The notes: generated from the letters alone by a model not told the origin. DNA of 10,127 bases from CAZPMC01 sp964587755 (GCA_964587755.1 CAZPMC010000053.1:1-10127), one strand, 5' to 3'. Shown: positions 1-7,051, counted from the stretch's first letter. Translations and numbers: made by a program.

Positions 1-1157
1 GTTTGGTCACCCGATAGATGACCATAAGTATCATTGAAGAGCTTGAAGTTATCAATATCTATCATAATCAGAGCAAGCGACATCTTTTCCCGCAGACTCA
101 TTTTCCAGGCTCTATTATATGCAATGTCAAAAGCTCTTCTATTCTCAATTGAGGTTAGGCTGTCTATCATTGAAATCCGTTCAAGTTTTAAATTGACAGC
201 TTTTAACATTTCATTCGCATGATGGAGTTCCTCTGTTCGCTCTTTCACTCTAGCTTCAAGCTTCTTACTTAACGTTCGATATTTTCTTACAAAATATATT
301 GCAACCAATGCTACCAGTAATAAAAAGATACTAGCGGTGCGCAGGTAAAAAATCTGGAAATAATCTTCGGTTAGGTATATCACTCTTTTCCCTTGCCACT
401 GTTCCATAATTTTATCAACAGTGCCATCATCATTAATTTCTTTTAAGCCGGAGTTAATCAAAGCCAGTGTTTTGATATCACCTTTTCTAACAGCAATCCT
501 TGAGTACTGAGTTTCAATGGGGGTTTCTACAATCTTTATGTCTGATATCCTGCTATTAGCAAGCTCATACTCACCGATCCATCGATCCACAATAATTGCA
601 TCTAATTCCCCGTCGCTTAAGGCATTAAAAGAAGTTTTCCAGTCATAAATCTTTTCAATGTCTATCTCTTCATGTTCTTGAAGCAGAATGCTCGGATAAC
701 CACCAGCCTCTACCCCAACAATCTTGCTTCTTAAGTCATCAATACTCCTTACACTCGTGTTATCACTTTGAATAAAAATTGAAAAATCGGATTTTAGCAA
801 AGGGAACGAGAAGTCATATAGTTCATCCCTTTCAGGACTTTGATTGATGTGAAGAAGTCCGTCAGCATCACCCTTAAGCACCATCTGTTGTGCTTCCTCC
901 CAATTTACTGCCATAACTTTAATGTCGTAATCAATTTTTTTCCCGATAGCCCTAGCAATATCAACTGCCACGCCTTTAGCAGCTCCATTATCATTATATA
1001 CAATTGGAGGCAAATTTTCATTTCCTAATATAACAAGAGTGTCTCGACCGTCAGTATTCATAGCAGATTCACTGAAAATCAAAAGTAATGTTAACAAAAT
1101 AAAAATAGCCCCAATAAAACAAGTCTTGATCTGTTTATAACTTCTCATCCATCTCAC
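1..1157 (-). CDS. Solute-binding-domain diguanylate cyclase (SBP_bac_3–TM–GGDEF), partial, C-terminus off window
   Basis: I translated this frame by hand; it is open from the start to the left window edge (385 residues visible). An N-terminal hydrophobic segment at about residues 11-28 is a signal or anchor. Residues about 38-258 resemble a family 3 periplasmic solute-binding domain of the amino-acid-binding type, with LPPIVYNDNGAAKGVAVDIA near the front and QSPERDELYDFSFPL in the middle. A membrane helix follows at about 270-290, then a charged helical linker (about 293-328). A GGDEF domain begins at 332: DSLTSIENRRAFD (332-344) and the Mg-binding region IDIDNFKLFNDTYGH (366-380). The GG[DE]EF catalytic signature lies beyond the edge, so activity cannot be judged. 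Presumed role: sense a small ligand outside the cell and make cyclic di-GMP inside. Start choice: GTG at 1157 lies 8 nt after GGAGG (1170-1166); the in-frame ATG at 1163 is only 2 nt from it. It follows the MATE gene by about 51 bases with no visible terminator, so co-transcription is plausible. Confidence 0.85.
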   Translation of the reverse strand, partial: MRWMRSYKQIKTCFIGAIFILLTLLLIFSESAMNTDGRDTLVILGNENLPPIVYNDNGAAKGVAVDIARAIGKKIDYDIKVMAVNWEEAQQMVLKGDADGLLHINQSPERDELYDFSFPLLKSDFSIFIQSDNTSVRSIDDLRSKIVGVEAGGYPSILLQEHEEIDIEKIYDWKTSFNALSDGELDAIIVDRWIGEYELANSRISDIKIVETPIETQYSRIAVRKGDIKTLALINSGLKEINDDGTVDKIMEQWQGKRVIYLTEDYFQIFYLRTASIFLLLVALVAIYFVRKYRTLSKKLEARVKERTEELHHANEMLKAVNLKLERISMIDSLTSIENRRAFDIAYNRAWKMSLREKMSLALIMIDIDNFKLFNDTYGHLSGDQ

Positions 1158-1208
1158 AAACATCACCTCCCCTAATATTGTATGGTTATAAAAGTAATGG
1201 TAAGTGGT

Positions 1209-2594
1209 TTATAAGTACCGATTAGCATCAGATTCAGCTACAGGCGCAGTACTTTTCCGAATCTGGCGTCGTGCATAAAGAAAGATGCCTACCTGACCAA
1301 TCCCTGCCAACCCCCAGGTAACCGGATAACAGGCAAAAAGACCAACCACCGTGGGGTACCAGACAAAGACCGTTCTCAGCCAAACGATACGCATGAGACA
1401 GGCTCCTATCAGCGTAGAAATCATAGGCGATATGGAATAGCCCATACCCCGGGTCAGACCTGGAAATACGTTCATTATGCCACAGGTAAAATATGCAACC
1501 ATTAAAACTTTTATTCGCAACATGCCAAGCTCGATGACCTCGGAATCGGACGTGTACATGCCAAGCAAAGACCTGCCGAAAAGCAATGTGACACCACTTA
1601 TAAGAATCCATGTAGCAAAGATTAGTACTGTACATATCTTTGCAATTTTATCAATTCGGTCATACTTCTTTGCGCCCATATTTTGTCCGGTAAAAGTAAT
1701 AGCCGCATTGTAATAGCCATTCATTGTGGTACCGACCAACCCTTCTACATTGCCGGCAGCAGAGCTGGCCGCTATCATGGTGGAGCCGAAAGAATTGATC
1801 GCTGACTGGATCATTACATTGGAAATGGAGAATAATAGACTCTGCAAACCAGCAGGCAGACCTATTCTCACAATTTCCTTCAGCTTTTGCCCGTCAATAC
1901 GCACCTTACGGGGTATAAAACGAATGCCTCTATTGCTCCGAAACAGATAGAACATAACCAGCGCCATGGAGAGGAACTGGGATATGACCGTAGCCCATGC
2001 TACCCCATCGACGCTCTTATGCATCACAATTACAAAGAACAAATTGAGTATTACGTTCACAATTCCTGAAATTATGAGGTAGTACATCGGTCGCCGGCTG
2101 TCTCCTACAGCACGCAGGATGGCTGCACCAAAGTTATATACCATCATGGCAGGCACTCCTATGAAGTAGATTTTCATATACAGTACCGAAAGATCCAATA
2201 TATCCTCCGGAGTACCCATTTGAATTAGAAGTGGCTTGCAAAAAACTAGCCCCAGTACCATAACAACCAGACCACTGATTATGCTAATTGCTATGGAGGT
2301 GTGAACAGAGTCGTTCACACCCGATATTCGGCCAGCTCCATAGTCCTGGGCAACAATGACAGCTGTACCTACCGACAATCCCATAAATGTGTTAACTATA
2401 AGTTTTATAAGGGCACCTGTAGCACCTACTGCAGCTAGTGCTTCCCTTCCTGAAAAATGCCCGACAATAATCATATCTGCAGCATTAAACATTAGCTGCA
2501 ATATATTCATTGCAATTATCGGCAATGCGAAAATCAATATCTTACTGAGCAGCGATCCACTGCACATATCCACTTCGCGGTCCTTTGACAACAT
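1209..2594 (-). CDS. MATE-family multidrug/toxin efflux protein
   Basis: A 461-residue integral membrane protein of the usual MATE length (about 450-470) with roughly twelve hydrophobic segments. The family expels cationic drugs or metabolites across the cytoplasmic membrane in exchange for sodium or protons. The two-bundle internal duplication is visible: VAQDYGAGR (81-89) in the first half corresponds to TGQNMGAKK (302-310) in the second, and LRAVGDSRRPM (160-170) to TRGMGYSISPM (381-391). The N-terminal helix contains LPIIAMNILQLMFNAADMII (24-43), typical of the family. I chose ATG at 2594 because the upstream in-frame TTG at 2657 has no ribosome binding site and would add 21 atypical residues; the chosen start has only a weak AAGAGA-like site. 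It has its own candidate promoter and a structured leader, is separated from spo0A by a terminator, and is followed by the solute-binding GGDEF gene. Sampled lines are richer in G+C than neighbours. Substrate cannot be told from sequence. Confidence 0.92.
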   Translation of the reverse strand: MLSKDREVDMCSGSLLSKILIFALPIIAMNILQLMFNAADMIIVGHFSGREALAAVGATGALIKLIVNTFMGLSVGTAVIVAQDYGAGRISGVNDSVHTSIAISIISGLVVMVLGLVFCKPLLIQMGTPEDILDLSVLYMKIYFIGVPAMMVYNFGAAILRAVGDSRRPMYYLIISGIVNVILNLFFVIVMHKSVDGVAWATVISQFLSMALVMFYLFRSNRGIRFIPRKVRIDGQKLKEIVRIGLPAGLQSLLFSISNVMIQSAINSFGSTMIAASSAAGNVEGLVGTTMNGYYNAAITFTGQNMGAKKYDRIDKIAKICTVLIFATWILISGVTLLFGRSLLGMYTSDSEVIELGMLRIKVLMVAYFTCGIMNVFPGLTRGMGYSISPMISTLIGACLMRIVWLRTVFVWYPTVVGLFACYPVTWGLAGIGQVGIFLYARRQIRKSTAPVAESDANRYL

Positions 2595-2627
2595 AAAAGC
2601 ATTCTCTTTCTTTGTTATATATATTAT

Positions 2628-2664
2628 TTCGACTTGAACTACATTTTTTCCAACCAATTCGACT
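2628..2664 (-). promoter_or_regulatory. Pair of AGTCGAA motifs in the MATE leader (possible near-match Spo0A boxes)
   Basis: The minus strand carries AGTCGAA at 2664-2658 and again at 2634-2628, exactly 30 bp apart, about three helical turns. Each differs from the Spo0A box TGTCGAA at the first base only. They lie downstream of the putative start point, so if bound they would more likely repress than activate. Seven-base near-matches are common in AT-rich DNA, so this is weak. Confidence 0.2.
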
Positions 2665-2667
2665 ATA

Positions 2668-2699
2668 GAGCCATAGCTTCACTCGTGCAGCTATGGCTC
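2668..2699 (-). repeat. Perfect 11-bp inverted repeat (hairpin) in the MATE leader
   Basis: The arms GAGCCATAGCT (2668-2678) and AGCTATGGCTC (2689-2699) are perfectly complementary and separated by 10 nt. In RNA this would be a stable stem-loop about 74 nt upstream of the MATE start codon. Neither strand has a T-run directly after it, so it is not an ordinary Rho-independent terminator. It could be an operator for a dimeric regulator, or part of a leader structure controlling the efflux gene. Confidence 0.6.
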
Positions 2700-2746
2700 C
2701 AATAAAAGAAGATAAAAGTTCTCGTCTATTTTGCAACCATTAAACT

Positions 2747-2775
2747 ATTATAACATAGTAGAAAACATAATCGAA
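2747..2775 (-). promoter_or_regulatory. Candidate sigma-A promoter for the MATE gene (strong -10, weak -35)
   Basis: A perfect TATAAT lies at 2752-2747 on the minus strand. The hexamer 17 bp upstream, TTCGAT (2775-2770), matches TTGACA poorly. A good -10 with a poor -35 is typical of promoters needing an activator, and the 12-bp tandem repeat covers exactly this -35 position. The predicted start point near 2740 would give a leader of about 145 nt. Confidence 0.45.
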
Positions 2776-2784
2776 AACATAATC
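2761..2784. repeat. 12-bp perfect tandem direct repeat (two copies)
   Basis: GAAAACATAATC occurs twice head to tail at 2761-2772 and 2773-2784 on the plus strand (GATTATGTTTTC on the minus strand). The unit is a little over one helical turn, so two protein protomers could bind nearly the same face. It overlaps the -35 position of the candidate MATE promoter. It may be an activator site or merely a chance duplication in AT-rich DNA. Confidence 0.5.
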
Positions 2785-2854
2785 AAACAACAAAAAATCG
2801 TTCGAGCAGAGAAGAGAAGCGCAAAAGACATGGATAATTTTTCTGTTTCCTTTT

Positions 2855-2905
2855 GAATGTAAAATAAAACCAGTGGACTAACTTCACTCACAGTCATCCA
2901 CTGGG
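2855..2905 (-). terminator. Rho-independent terminator after spo0A
   Basis: On the minus strand CCAGTGGA (2904-2897) and TCCACTGG (2877-2870) form a perfect 8-bp stem with a 19-nt loop, followed at once by TTTTATTTTA (2869-2860). It begins about 70 nt past the spo0A stop and ends the dxs-to-spo0A gene run, separating it from the MATE module. Confidence 0.8.
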
Positions 2906-2975
2906 AAAATCAATGGTTTAATTTACTTGAGCCCCGCCCCAAAATTTGACGCAGAGCCGATTTCTCTCTTTCCTG

Positions 2976-3779
2976 TCAGCTTACCTTCATGGCAAGACGC
3001 AGTTTATCTGCCACCATGGCAATGAACTCGGAATTTGTAGGCTTTCCTTTTCCGACACTTACGGTGTATCCAAACAATGCATCAATAGCTTCAATCTGCC
3101 CCCTGCTCCAGGCAACTTCGATTGCATGTCTTATAGCTCTCTCTACACGACTGGGAGTAGTATTGTATTCCCGGGCAATCGAAGGATATAATTGCTTTGT
3201 GATGGAGTTAATCACATCTAAGTCCTTAACAACCATCATTATGGCATCACGAAGGTATTGGTATCCTTTGATGTGAGCCGGAACACCAATTTCATGCATT
3301 ATATTGGTGACCTCAACCTCGATATCGTGTTTGACAGGTTTGTACTGCTGTAGTTTTGATTCTCTCGGATAATCCTGCCTCATAATAACATTATGATTAA
3401 TCCCTTTTAGCTGTCTGATTCTGGAGACAAGCATTTCCATATCGAAAGGTTTGACAATGTAGTATTCTGCCCCAAGTGCAAGCGCTCTTTGAGTGATTTT
3501 ATCCTGTCCGACAGCGGAGAGTACAATAAACAAAGGCCTTTTTTTAAGAGACATGGTATTCATTTTCTCCAGTACTCCAAGACCGTCGAGGTGAGGCATG
3601 ATAATATCCAGAATCGCAATGTCGGGCTGTTTTTCAGCGATAATATCGCACGCCTCATTCCCCTCCCTGGCCACTCCGACTATCTCTATGTCGTCTTGGC
3701 TGCTCAGGTATTCACATAAGATGTCGCCAAACTCTTTGTTGTCATCTGCAATAACAATTTGTATTTTCCTGTCAAGCAA
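2976..3779 (-). CDS. spo0A: Stage 0 sporulation protein A, master sporulation response regulator
   Basis: Spo0A is a cytoplasmic DNA-binding response regulator; when phosphorylated it binds TGTCGAA boxes and commits the cell to sporulation. The protein is 267 residues, the same as in Bacillus subtilis. The receiver domain (about 5-125) has the acidic pair D12-D13, phospho-acceptor D58 in ILDIIMP, S88 in VLSAVG and K110 in VKPFD. A linker leads to the Spo0A-specific C-terminal helix-turn-helix domain (about 150-267) with PSRVERAIRHAIEVAW and GKPTNSEFIA. I chose the TTG at 3779 (MLDRKIQIV) because it lies about 5 nt after GGGGGAG and gives the family's normal N-terminus; the upstream in-frame ATG at 3911 would add 44 residues unlike any receiver domain. 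It has its own promoter upstream and a terminator downstream. In Clostridia it is generally phosphorylated directly by orphan histidine kinases rather than by a full phosphorelay. Confidence 0.98.
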   Translation of the reverse strand: MLDRKIQIVIADDNKEFGDILCEYLSSQDDIEIVGVAREGNEACDIIAEKQPDIAILDIIMPHLDGLGVLEKMNTMSLKKRPLFIVLSAVGQDKITQRALALGAEYYIVKPFDMEMLVSRIRQLKGINHNVIMRQDYPRESKLQQYKPVKHDIEVEVTNIMHEIGVPAHIKGYQYLRDAIMMVVKDLDVINSITKQLYPSIAREYNTTPSRVERAIRHAIEVAWSRGQIEAIDALFGYTVSVGKGKPTNSEFIAMVADKLRLAMKVS

Positions 3780-3823
3780 GTAAACTCCCCCTCTTTTTAA
3801 ACAATTCCTACCATTAATCACGT

Positions 3824-3849
3824 CTTCATTATATTTGTATTTTGTTCCT
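3824..3849 (-). promoter_or_regulatory. Possible sigma-H promoter overlapping the sigma-A promoter of spo0A
   Basis: Within the sigma-A spacer the minus strand reads AGGAACA (3849-3843), and 12 bp later AATGAAG (3830-3824). This resembles the sigma-H pattern AGGAwWW–N11-12–RnnGAAT with one mismatch in each element. spo0A is known to be sigma-H dependent in Bacillus and Clostridia, which makes the match plausible but not proven. Confidence 0.35.
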
Positions 3850-3856
3850 TTTTCAA
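3828..3856 (-). promoter_or_regulatory. Sigma-A-type promoter of spo0A
   Basis: On the minus strand TTGAAA (3856-3851) is followed after exactly 17 bp by TATAAT (3833-3828). This is five of six at -35 and six of six at -10 with ideal spacing. Transcription would start near 3821 and give a leader of about 42 nt to the TTG start. It would allow spo0A expression independent of the upstream genes. Confidence 0.65.
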
Positions 3857-3963
3857 GTGTATATTGCATTCTATACCATATTGCGTCACCTACAGCGCGA
3901 AACCATAGCATTATAAGGCTTTTAGGTTTTTGCTCTTTCGATAGAATTTCCTAGTTTTCCCAT

Positions 3964-5253
3964 CTAGCCACCTATATTTTTAAGCATCGCTTCAATAAAA
4001 ATACCATAGCCCCGTGTTGGATCATTTACTAAAACATGAGTTACAGCACCTATAATTTTTCCGTTCTGAATAATCGGGCTGCCGCTCATTCCTTGTACAA
4101 TGCCGCCTGTGACGTCAAGGAGCCTGTTGTCTGTAATTTTAATAACCATGCCCTTAGAGCCATTTATATTTTGATTGGAGATCTTTTGTATTTCAATTGA
4201 ATATTCTTCTGTTTTTTTCCCGTCAATATTTGATAATATGGACGCTTTCCCCTCTGTTATGTCTGCCCTTACCCCTATAGGATAGATCTTTCCTCCGATT
4301 TTATCCAAAACCAATGCATCAAGCTTCCCATATATTCCGGTTTCAGTGTTGAGCTGTATAGTTCCCAATCTTGTACCTTCTGAAAATATTCCCTTCAGCT
4401 CTCCAGGCTCGCCGGACCTTCCTGATTTTACTCCCAGTACGCTTGATTCCAGTATTTCACCAAATCCAACCTTCATAAGTGTCCCTGTATCTATATCAGT
4501 TATTCCATGACCTAAAGCTCCAAATATCCTCGTATCCTTATCATAAAATGTTAAAGTCCCTATACCAGCTGTACTGTCCCTCACCCAAAGGCCAATGTGA
4601 TATTTTTTGTCCTCAGATGATATTACGGGAGTAACAGTAGCCTCCCTTTTTGCTTTTCCTTCATAATAGCCTATCTTAAGAGGCTTTCCTTGGCTTGTAT
4701 CTATTGCATTAACTAGTTCCTTAATACTTTTTATTGTTTTGCCGTTAACTGTGGTAATAATAACCCCGGGCTTTATCCCGCTATTTTTTGCCGGTACTGC
4801 CTTGTGTCCTCCTTCCCTCTCAACATCTGAAATGCCGATGACCAATATCCCTTCCAGTTCCATCCTTACTCCGATAGTATTGCCGCACGCAACAACTTGC
4901 TTTTTAGGCACGATATTGATATTTACTGTTTTTGCAGGGACAATCCCGAAAAACTTCAAATTAAGCTTAACTTTTCCGTCTTTTGTCGTGCTGAGAGCTG
5001 CCGGTCTGGTAAGTGTAAGATGGCCTCGTGGTGATGCAATGCTTTTGTCATTTAGCTTTAGTATACCTTCTGTATCAGTCTTAATGCTGATTGGGAAAAT
5101 ACTTTTGATATGGTAATCATATTCTTCACCTTCTATTAGGACCATCTCATTCGGTATTGCCAATGAAATCTTTGCATAAGCTGCTCCGACTACTGTAAAC
5201 AATAACAATGCCAAAGCAATAAGTATTTTTCTAAAAGCTGTCAATTGTCTCAT
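3964..5253 (-). CDS. spoIVB: SpoIVB serine peptidase (family S55), forespore signalling protease
   Basis: SpoIVB is made in the forespore, secreted into the space between the two membranes, and cleaves SpoIVFA to unlock the SpoIVFB protease and pro-sigma-K processing; some Clostridia use the protein differently. The 429-residue length matches the family (426 in B. subtilis). An N-terminal hydrophobic segment (about 9-27) is the signal or anchor. A PDZ domain spans about 125-210 (NSGIKPGVIITTVNGKTI at 157-174). The peptidase domain has H249 in GALGHG, D375 in IKITDN and S390 in GMSGSP, which by spacing correspond to the B. subtilis triad (H236, D363, S378 as I recall). The conserved end THVLVNDPTRGYGIFIEAML is present. 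ATG at 5253 follows AGGAGG by 7 nt. It lies between recN (79-base gap) and spo0A (184-base gap). I see no convincing sigma-G promoter in the short gap; its ribosome site can pair with an upstream complement. Confidence 0.97.
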   Translation of the reverse strand: MRQLTAFRKILIALALLLFTVVGAAYAKISLAIPNEMVLIEGEEYDYHIKSIFPISIKTDTEGILKLNDKSIASPRGHLTLTRPAALSTTKDGKVKLNLKFFGIVPAKTVNINIVPKKQVVACGNTIGVRMELEGILVIGISDVEREGGHKAVPAKNSGIKPGVIITTVNGKTIKSIKELVNAIDTSQGKPLKIGYYEGKAKREATVTPVISSEDKKYHIGLWVRDSTAGIGTLTFYDKDTRIFGALGHGITDIDTGTLMKVGFGEILESSVLGVKSGRSGEPGELKGIFSEGTRLGTIQLNTETGIYGKLDALVLDKIGGKIYPIGVRADITEGKASILSNIDGKKTEEYSIEIQKISNQNINGSKGMVIKITDNRLLDVTGGIVQGMSGSPIIQNGKIIGAVTHVLVNDPTRGYGIFIEAMLKNIGG

Positions 5254-5260
5254 TGTTCAA

Positions 5261-5324
5261 CCTCCTGCAAGTAAGTTAACCGAATACAAAATCAATTATT
5301 CAAACAAATAAATGAACAGGAGGT
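5261..5324 (-). promoter_or_regulatory. Possible SD-sequestering stem in the spoIVB leader
   Basis: In the minus-strand transcript ACCTCCTG (5324-5317), 8 nt after the recN stop, is perfectly complementary to CAGGAGGT (5268-5261), which is the spoIVB ribosome binding site. The loop would be 48 nt. Folding would hide the site on transcripts reading through from recN. A ribosome finishing recN would cover the upstream arm and could release it. Confidence 0.4.
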
Positions 5325-5332
5325 AAAAAGAA

Positions 5333-7051
5333 TTATGAATTTTTTAATTTTTTTGCGTTTTGAATCATCTCTTCTGCGTATTTTAAAGATGTGTAGGAGG
5401 AATCTGTTCCGCCTATGAGTCTGGAAATTTCTCTGATAATGTTTTGATTGTCAAGTTTTGAAACTTTTGTTATTGTGCTTTCTTTATCAGAAATCTTTTC
5501 AATTAGAAAATGATAATCTGCCATGCATGCGATTTGGGCAAGATGTGTTACACATATTACCTGATGTGAATTTGAAATGTAGGAAAGTTTTTCACCGACC
5601 TTTTGAGCTGCCCTGCCGCTTACTCCGCTGTCTATTTCATCAAAGATCATTGTAGGTATTTTATCAACCTGTGCCAGTATTGTCTTAATAGCAAGCATAA
5701 TTCTGGACATCTCACCGCCGGAAGCAATTTTTGCTAATGGTTTAAGAGGCTCCCCTGCATTGGGAGAAATTAAAAATTCAACTTTATCAAGGCCGTTTAA
5801 AGTAAATTTCCTTCCCGATCCATTCTCAGATGCATCGTCAAATTGGATATCTACTTTGAATTTAGCCCTTTTCATCTCAAGATCATCTAACTGAGAGCAA
5901 ATTCTGCTCTCAAGAACCGAAGCTGCCCTCACACGCTCTTTATTGAGCTTGACGGATATATCGTAGAGTGCCGCTTCAAGCTCATTACGCTTTATACTAA
6001 GCTCTTTCGCGATTTCCTCAGTTTTTATTATCTCTTCTCTTTGCTTTTGGGCTGATTGATAAAAACCTTGAATTTGCTCAATAGACTCCCCGTATTTTCT
6101 CTTAAGCTTATATATTAAATCAAGCCTTTCCTCAGTCTGTTCAAGAAGTGCCGGATCTAATTCTACCTGGTCTAACTCTCTTCTGACATCTGAACCTAAA
6201 TCATCGACAAGGTATATAATATCTTGTAAGCGGTCAGCTAAATCATCATATTTGTCTGCCAGCCTTGACATGTTTTTTAAGTGAGAAAGGGCATCGTTCA
6301 TTAAATCTACAGCCGTTTTTTCTCCCTGGGCACCGGTTATTATACTGCTGTAGGCCTGACCTAATGCTCCTGCAATTTTTTCGGCATTCGCAAGCAGTAG
6401 CCTTTGTTTCCCAAGCTCTTCCTCTTCACCGGCTTTAAGCTTTGCTTCAAAAATTTCTGCTATCTGAAAGTTTAGAATATCCAACTTTCTTTCTCGTTCA
6501 CCTGGTTCGGCAGTTATTTCTTTGATTTTGGCCAAAGTGTTTTTATACTGCTCCAAAAGCCGTAAGTATTCTCTCTTAAGCTCTCCAATCCTGTCCCCTC
6601 CAAAGGAGTCAAGAAGTTCAATATGGCTCTGAGTTCTTAATAGTGATTGATTGTCGTGTTGTCCATGAAGGTCTATCAGACGTTCTCCAATTGCTTTCAT
6701 AAGAGATGCCGGAATAATTTTTCCGTTAACTCTGCATGTGTTTCTGCCTGACTGGGTGATTTCCCTGGAGAGGATAAGTGTGCCATCTTCTTCCGGCTCC
6801 AGACCAATTTCGTCAAAAATATCCGAAAGCTCTTTTGCATCAACATGAAAAACTGCATCAATAGAAGCTTTTTCAGAACCAGTGCGAATGATATCCCTTG
6901 AGACCCTATCTCCTAGTACAGCGTTAATTGAATCAATAATTATTGATTTGCCTGCACCTGTTTCTCCGGTAAGAATATTAAAGCCCTCACCAAGCTCGAT
7001 ATTAACCTCATCAATCAGTGCGATATTCCGAATGTCAAGCTGTAAAAGCAT
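5333..7051 (-). CDS. recN: DNA repair protein RecN (SMC-like ATPase)
   Basis: RecN is a cytoplasmic SMC-like ATPase that gathers at double-strand breaks and promotes recombinational repair. The protein is 572 residues (576 in B. subtilis). Walker A GETGAGKS is at 29-36, the two halves of the ATPase head flank a long charged coiled-coil region (about 155-375), and the ABC signature SGGEMSR begins at 444, with Walker B MIFDE at 468-472, a D-loop SGVSGRA shortly after, and the switch histidine in VTHLAQ at 503. I chose ATG at 7051, 5 nt after GGGGG; the ATG at 7066 has no ribosome site. It begins 29 bases after argR ends and precedes spoIVB. I saw no GAAC-N4-GTTC LexA box in front of it, so SOS control is not evident here; it is probably transcribed with nadK and argR. 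Confidence 0.97.
   Translation of the reverse strand: MLLQLDIRNIALIDEVNIELGEGFNILTGETGAGKSIIIDSINAVLGDRVSRDIIRTGSEKASIDAVFHVDAKELSDIFDEIGLEPEEDGTLILSREITQSGRNTCRVNGKIIPASLMKAIGERLIDLHGQHDNQSLLRTQSHIELLDSFGGDRIGELKREYLRLLEQYKNTLAKIKEITAEPGERERKLDILNFQIAEIFEAKLKAGEEEELGKQRLLLANAEKIAGALGQAYSSIITGAQGEKTAVDLMNDALSHLKNMSRLADKYDDLADRLQDIIYLVDDLGSDVRRELDQVELDPALLEQTEERLDLIYKLKRKYGESIEQIQGFYQSAQKQREEIIKTEEIAKELSIKRNELEAALYDISVKLNKERVRAASVLESRICSQLDDLEMKRAKFKVDIQFDDASENGSGRKFTLNGLDKVEFLISPNAGEPLKPLAKIASGGEMSRIMLAIKTILAQVDKIPTMIFDEIDSGVSGRAAQKVGEKLSYISNSHQVICVTHLAQIACMADYHFLIEKISDKESTITKVSKLDNQNIIREISRLIGGTDSSYTSLKYAEEMIQNAKKLKNS

Larger units (their letters stand above)
2595..2975. other. Intergenic region between spo0A and the MATE gene
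   Basis: These 381 bases contain no gene I can support. On the minus strand they hold, in order, the spo0A terminator, an AT-rich stretch, a 12-bp tandem repeat, a TATAAT element, and a leader of roughly 145 nt carrying a strong inverted repeat before the MATE start. Each is listed separately. The part between about 2785 and 2855 shows nothing further that I recognise. Confidence 0.7.

Noticed and set aside
1234..1635. 133-codon minus-strand frame overlapping the MATE gene
   Set aside because: It is a shifted frame of the 3' half of the MATE gene, which is intact and uninterrupted in its own frame, so it is not a frameshift remnant.
2542..2736. 64-codon minus-strand frame with a TTG start in the MATE leader, and a 4-residue ATG frame at 2740, as regulatory leader peptides
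   Set aside because: Neither has a ribosome binding site, and the longer one merely runs into the MATE gene in another frame.
3780..3911. In-frame extension of spo0A up to ATG 3911
   Set aside because: It contains the promoter elements and the strong ribosome site, and the added residues do not resemble a Spo0A N-terminus.
3897..3930. AAACC/GGTTT inverted repeat after spoIVB as a terminator
   Set aside because: The stem is only five pairs with a long loop and no T-run follows on the minus strand.
4739..5116. 125-codon plus-strand open frame
   Set aside because: It is antisense to spoIVB, whose domains and catalytic residues clearly own this stretch; no ribosome site or family resemblance was seen.
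5297..5302. TGAATA on the minus strand as a sigma-G -35 element for spoIVB
   Set aside because: No good -10 lies 17-18 bp downstream, and a start set by it would fall near 5266, inside the ribosome binding site itself.
5318..5418. Plus-strand AGGAGG followed 11 nt later by ATG at 5335, opening a 27-codon frame
   Set aside because: The frame lies antisense to the recN end, is short and has no recognisable content. The AGGAGG is better explained as the complement of the upstream arm pairing with the spoIVB site.
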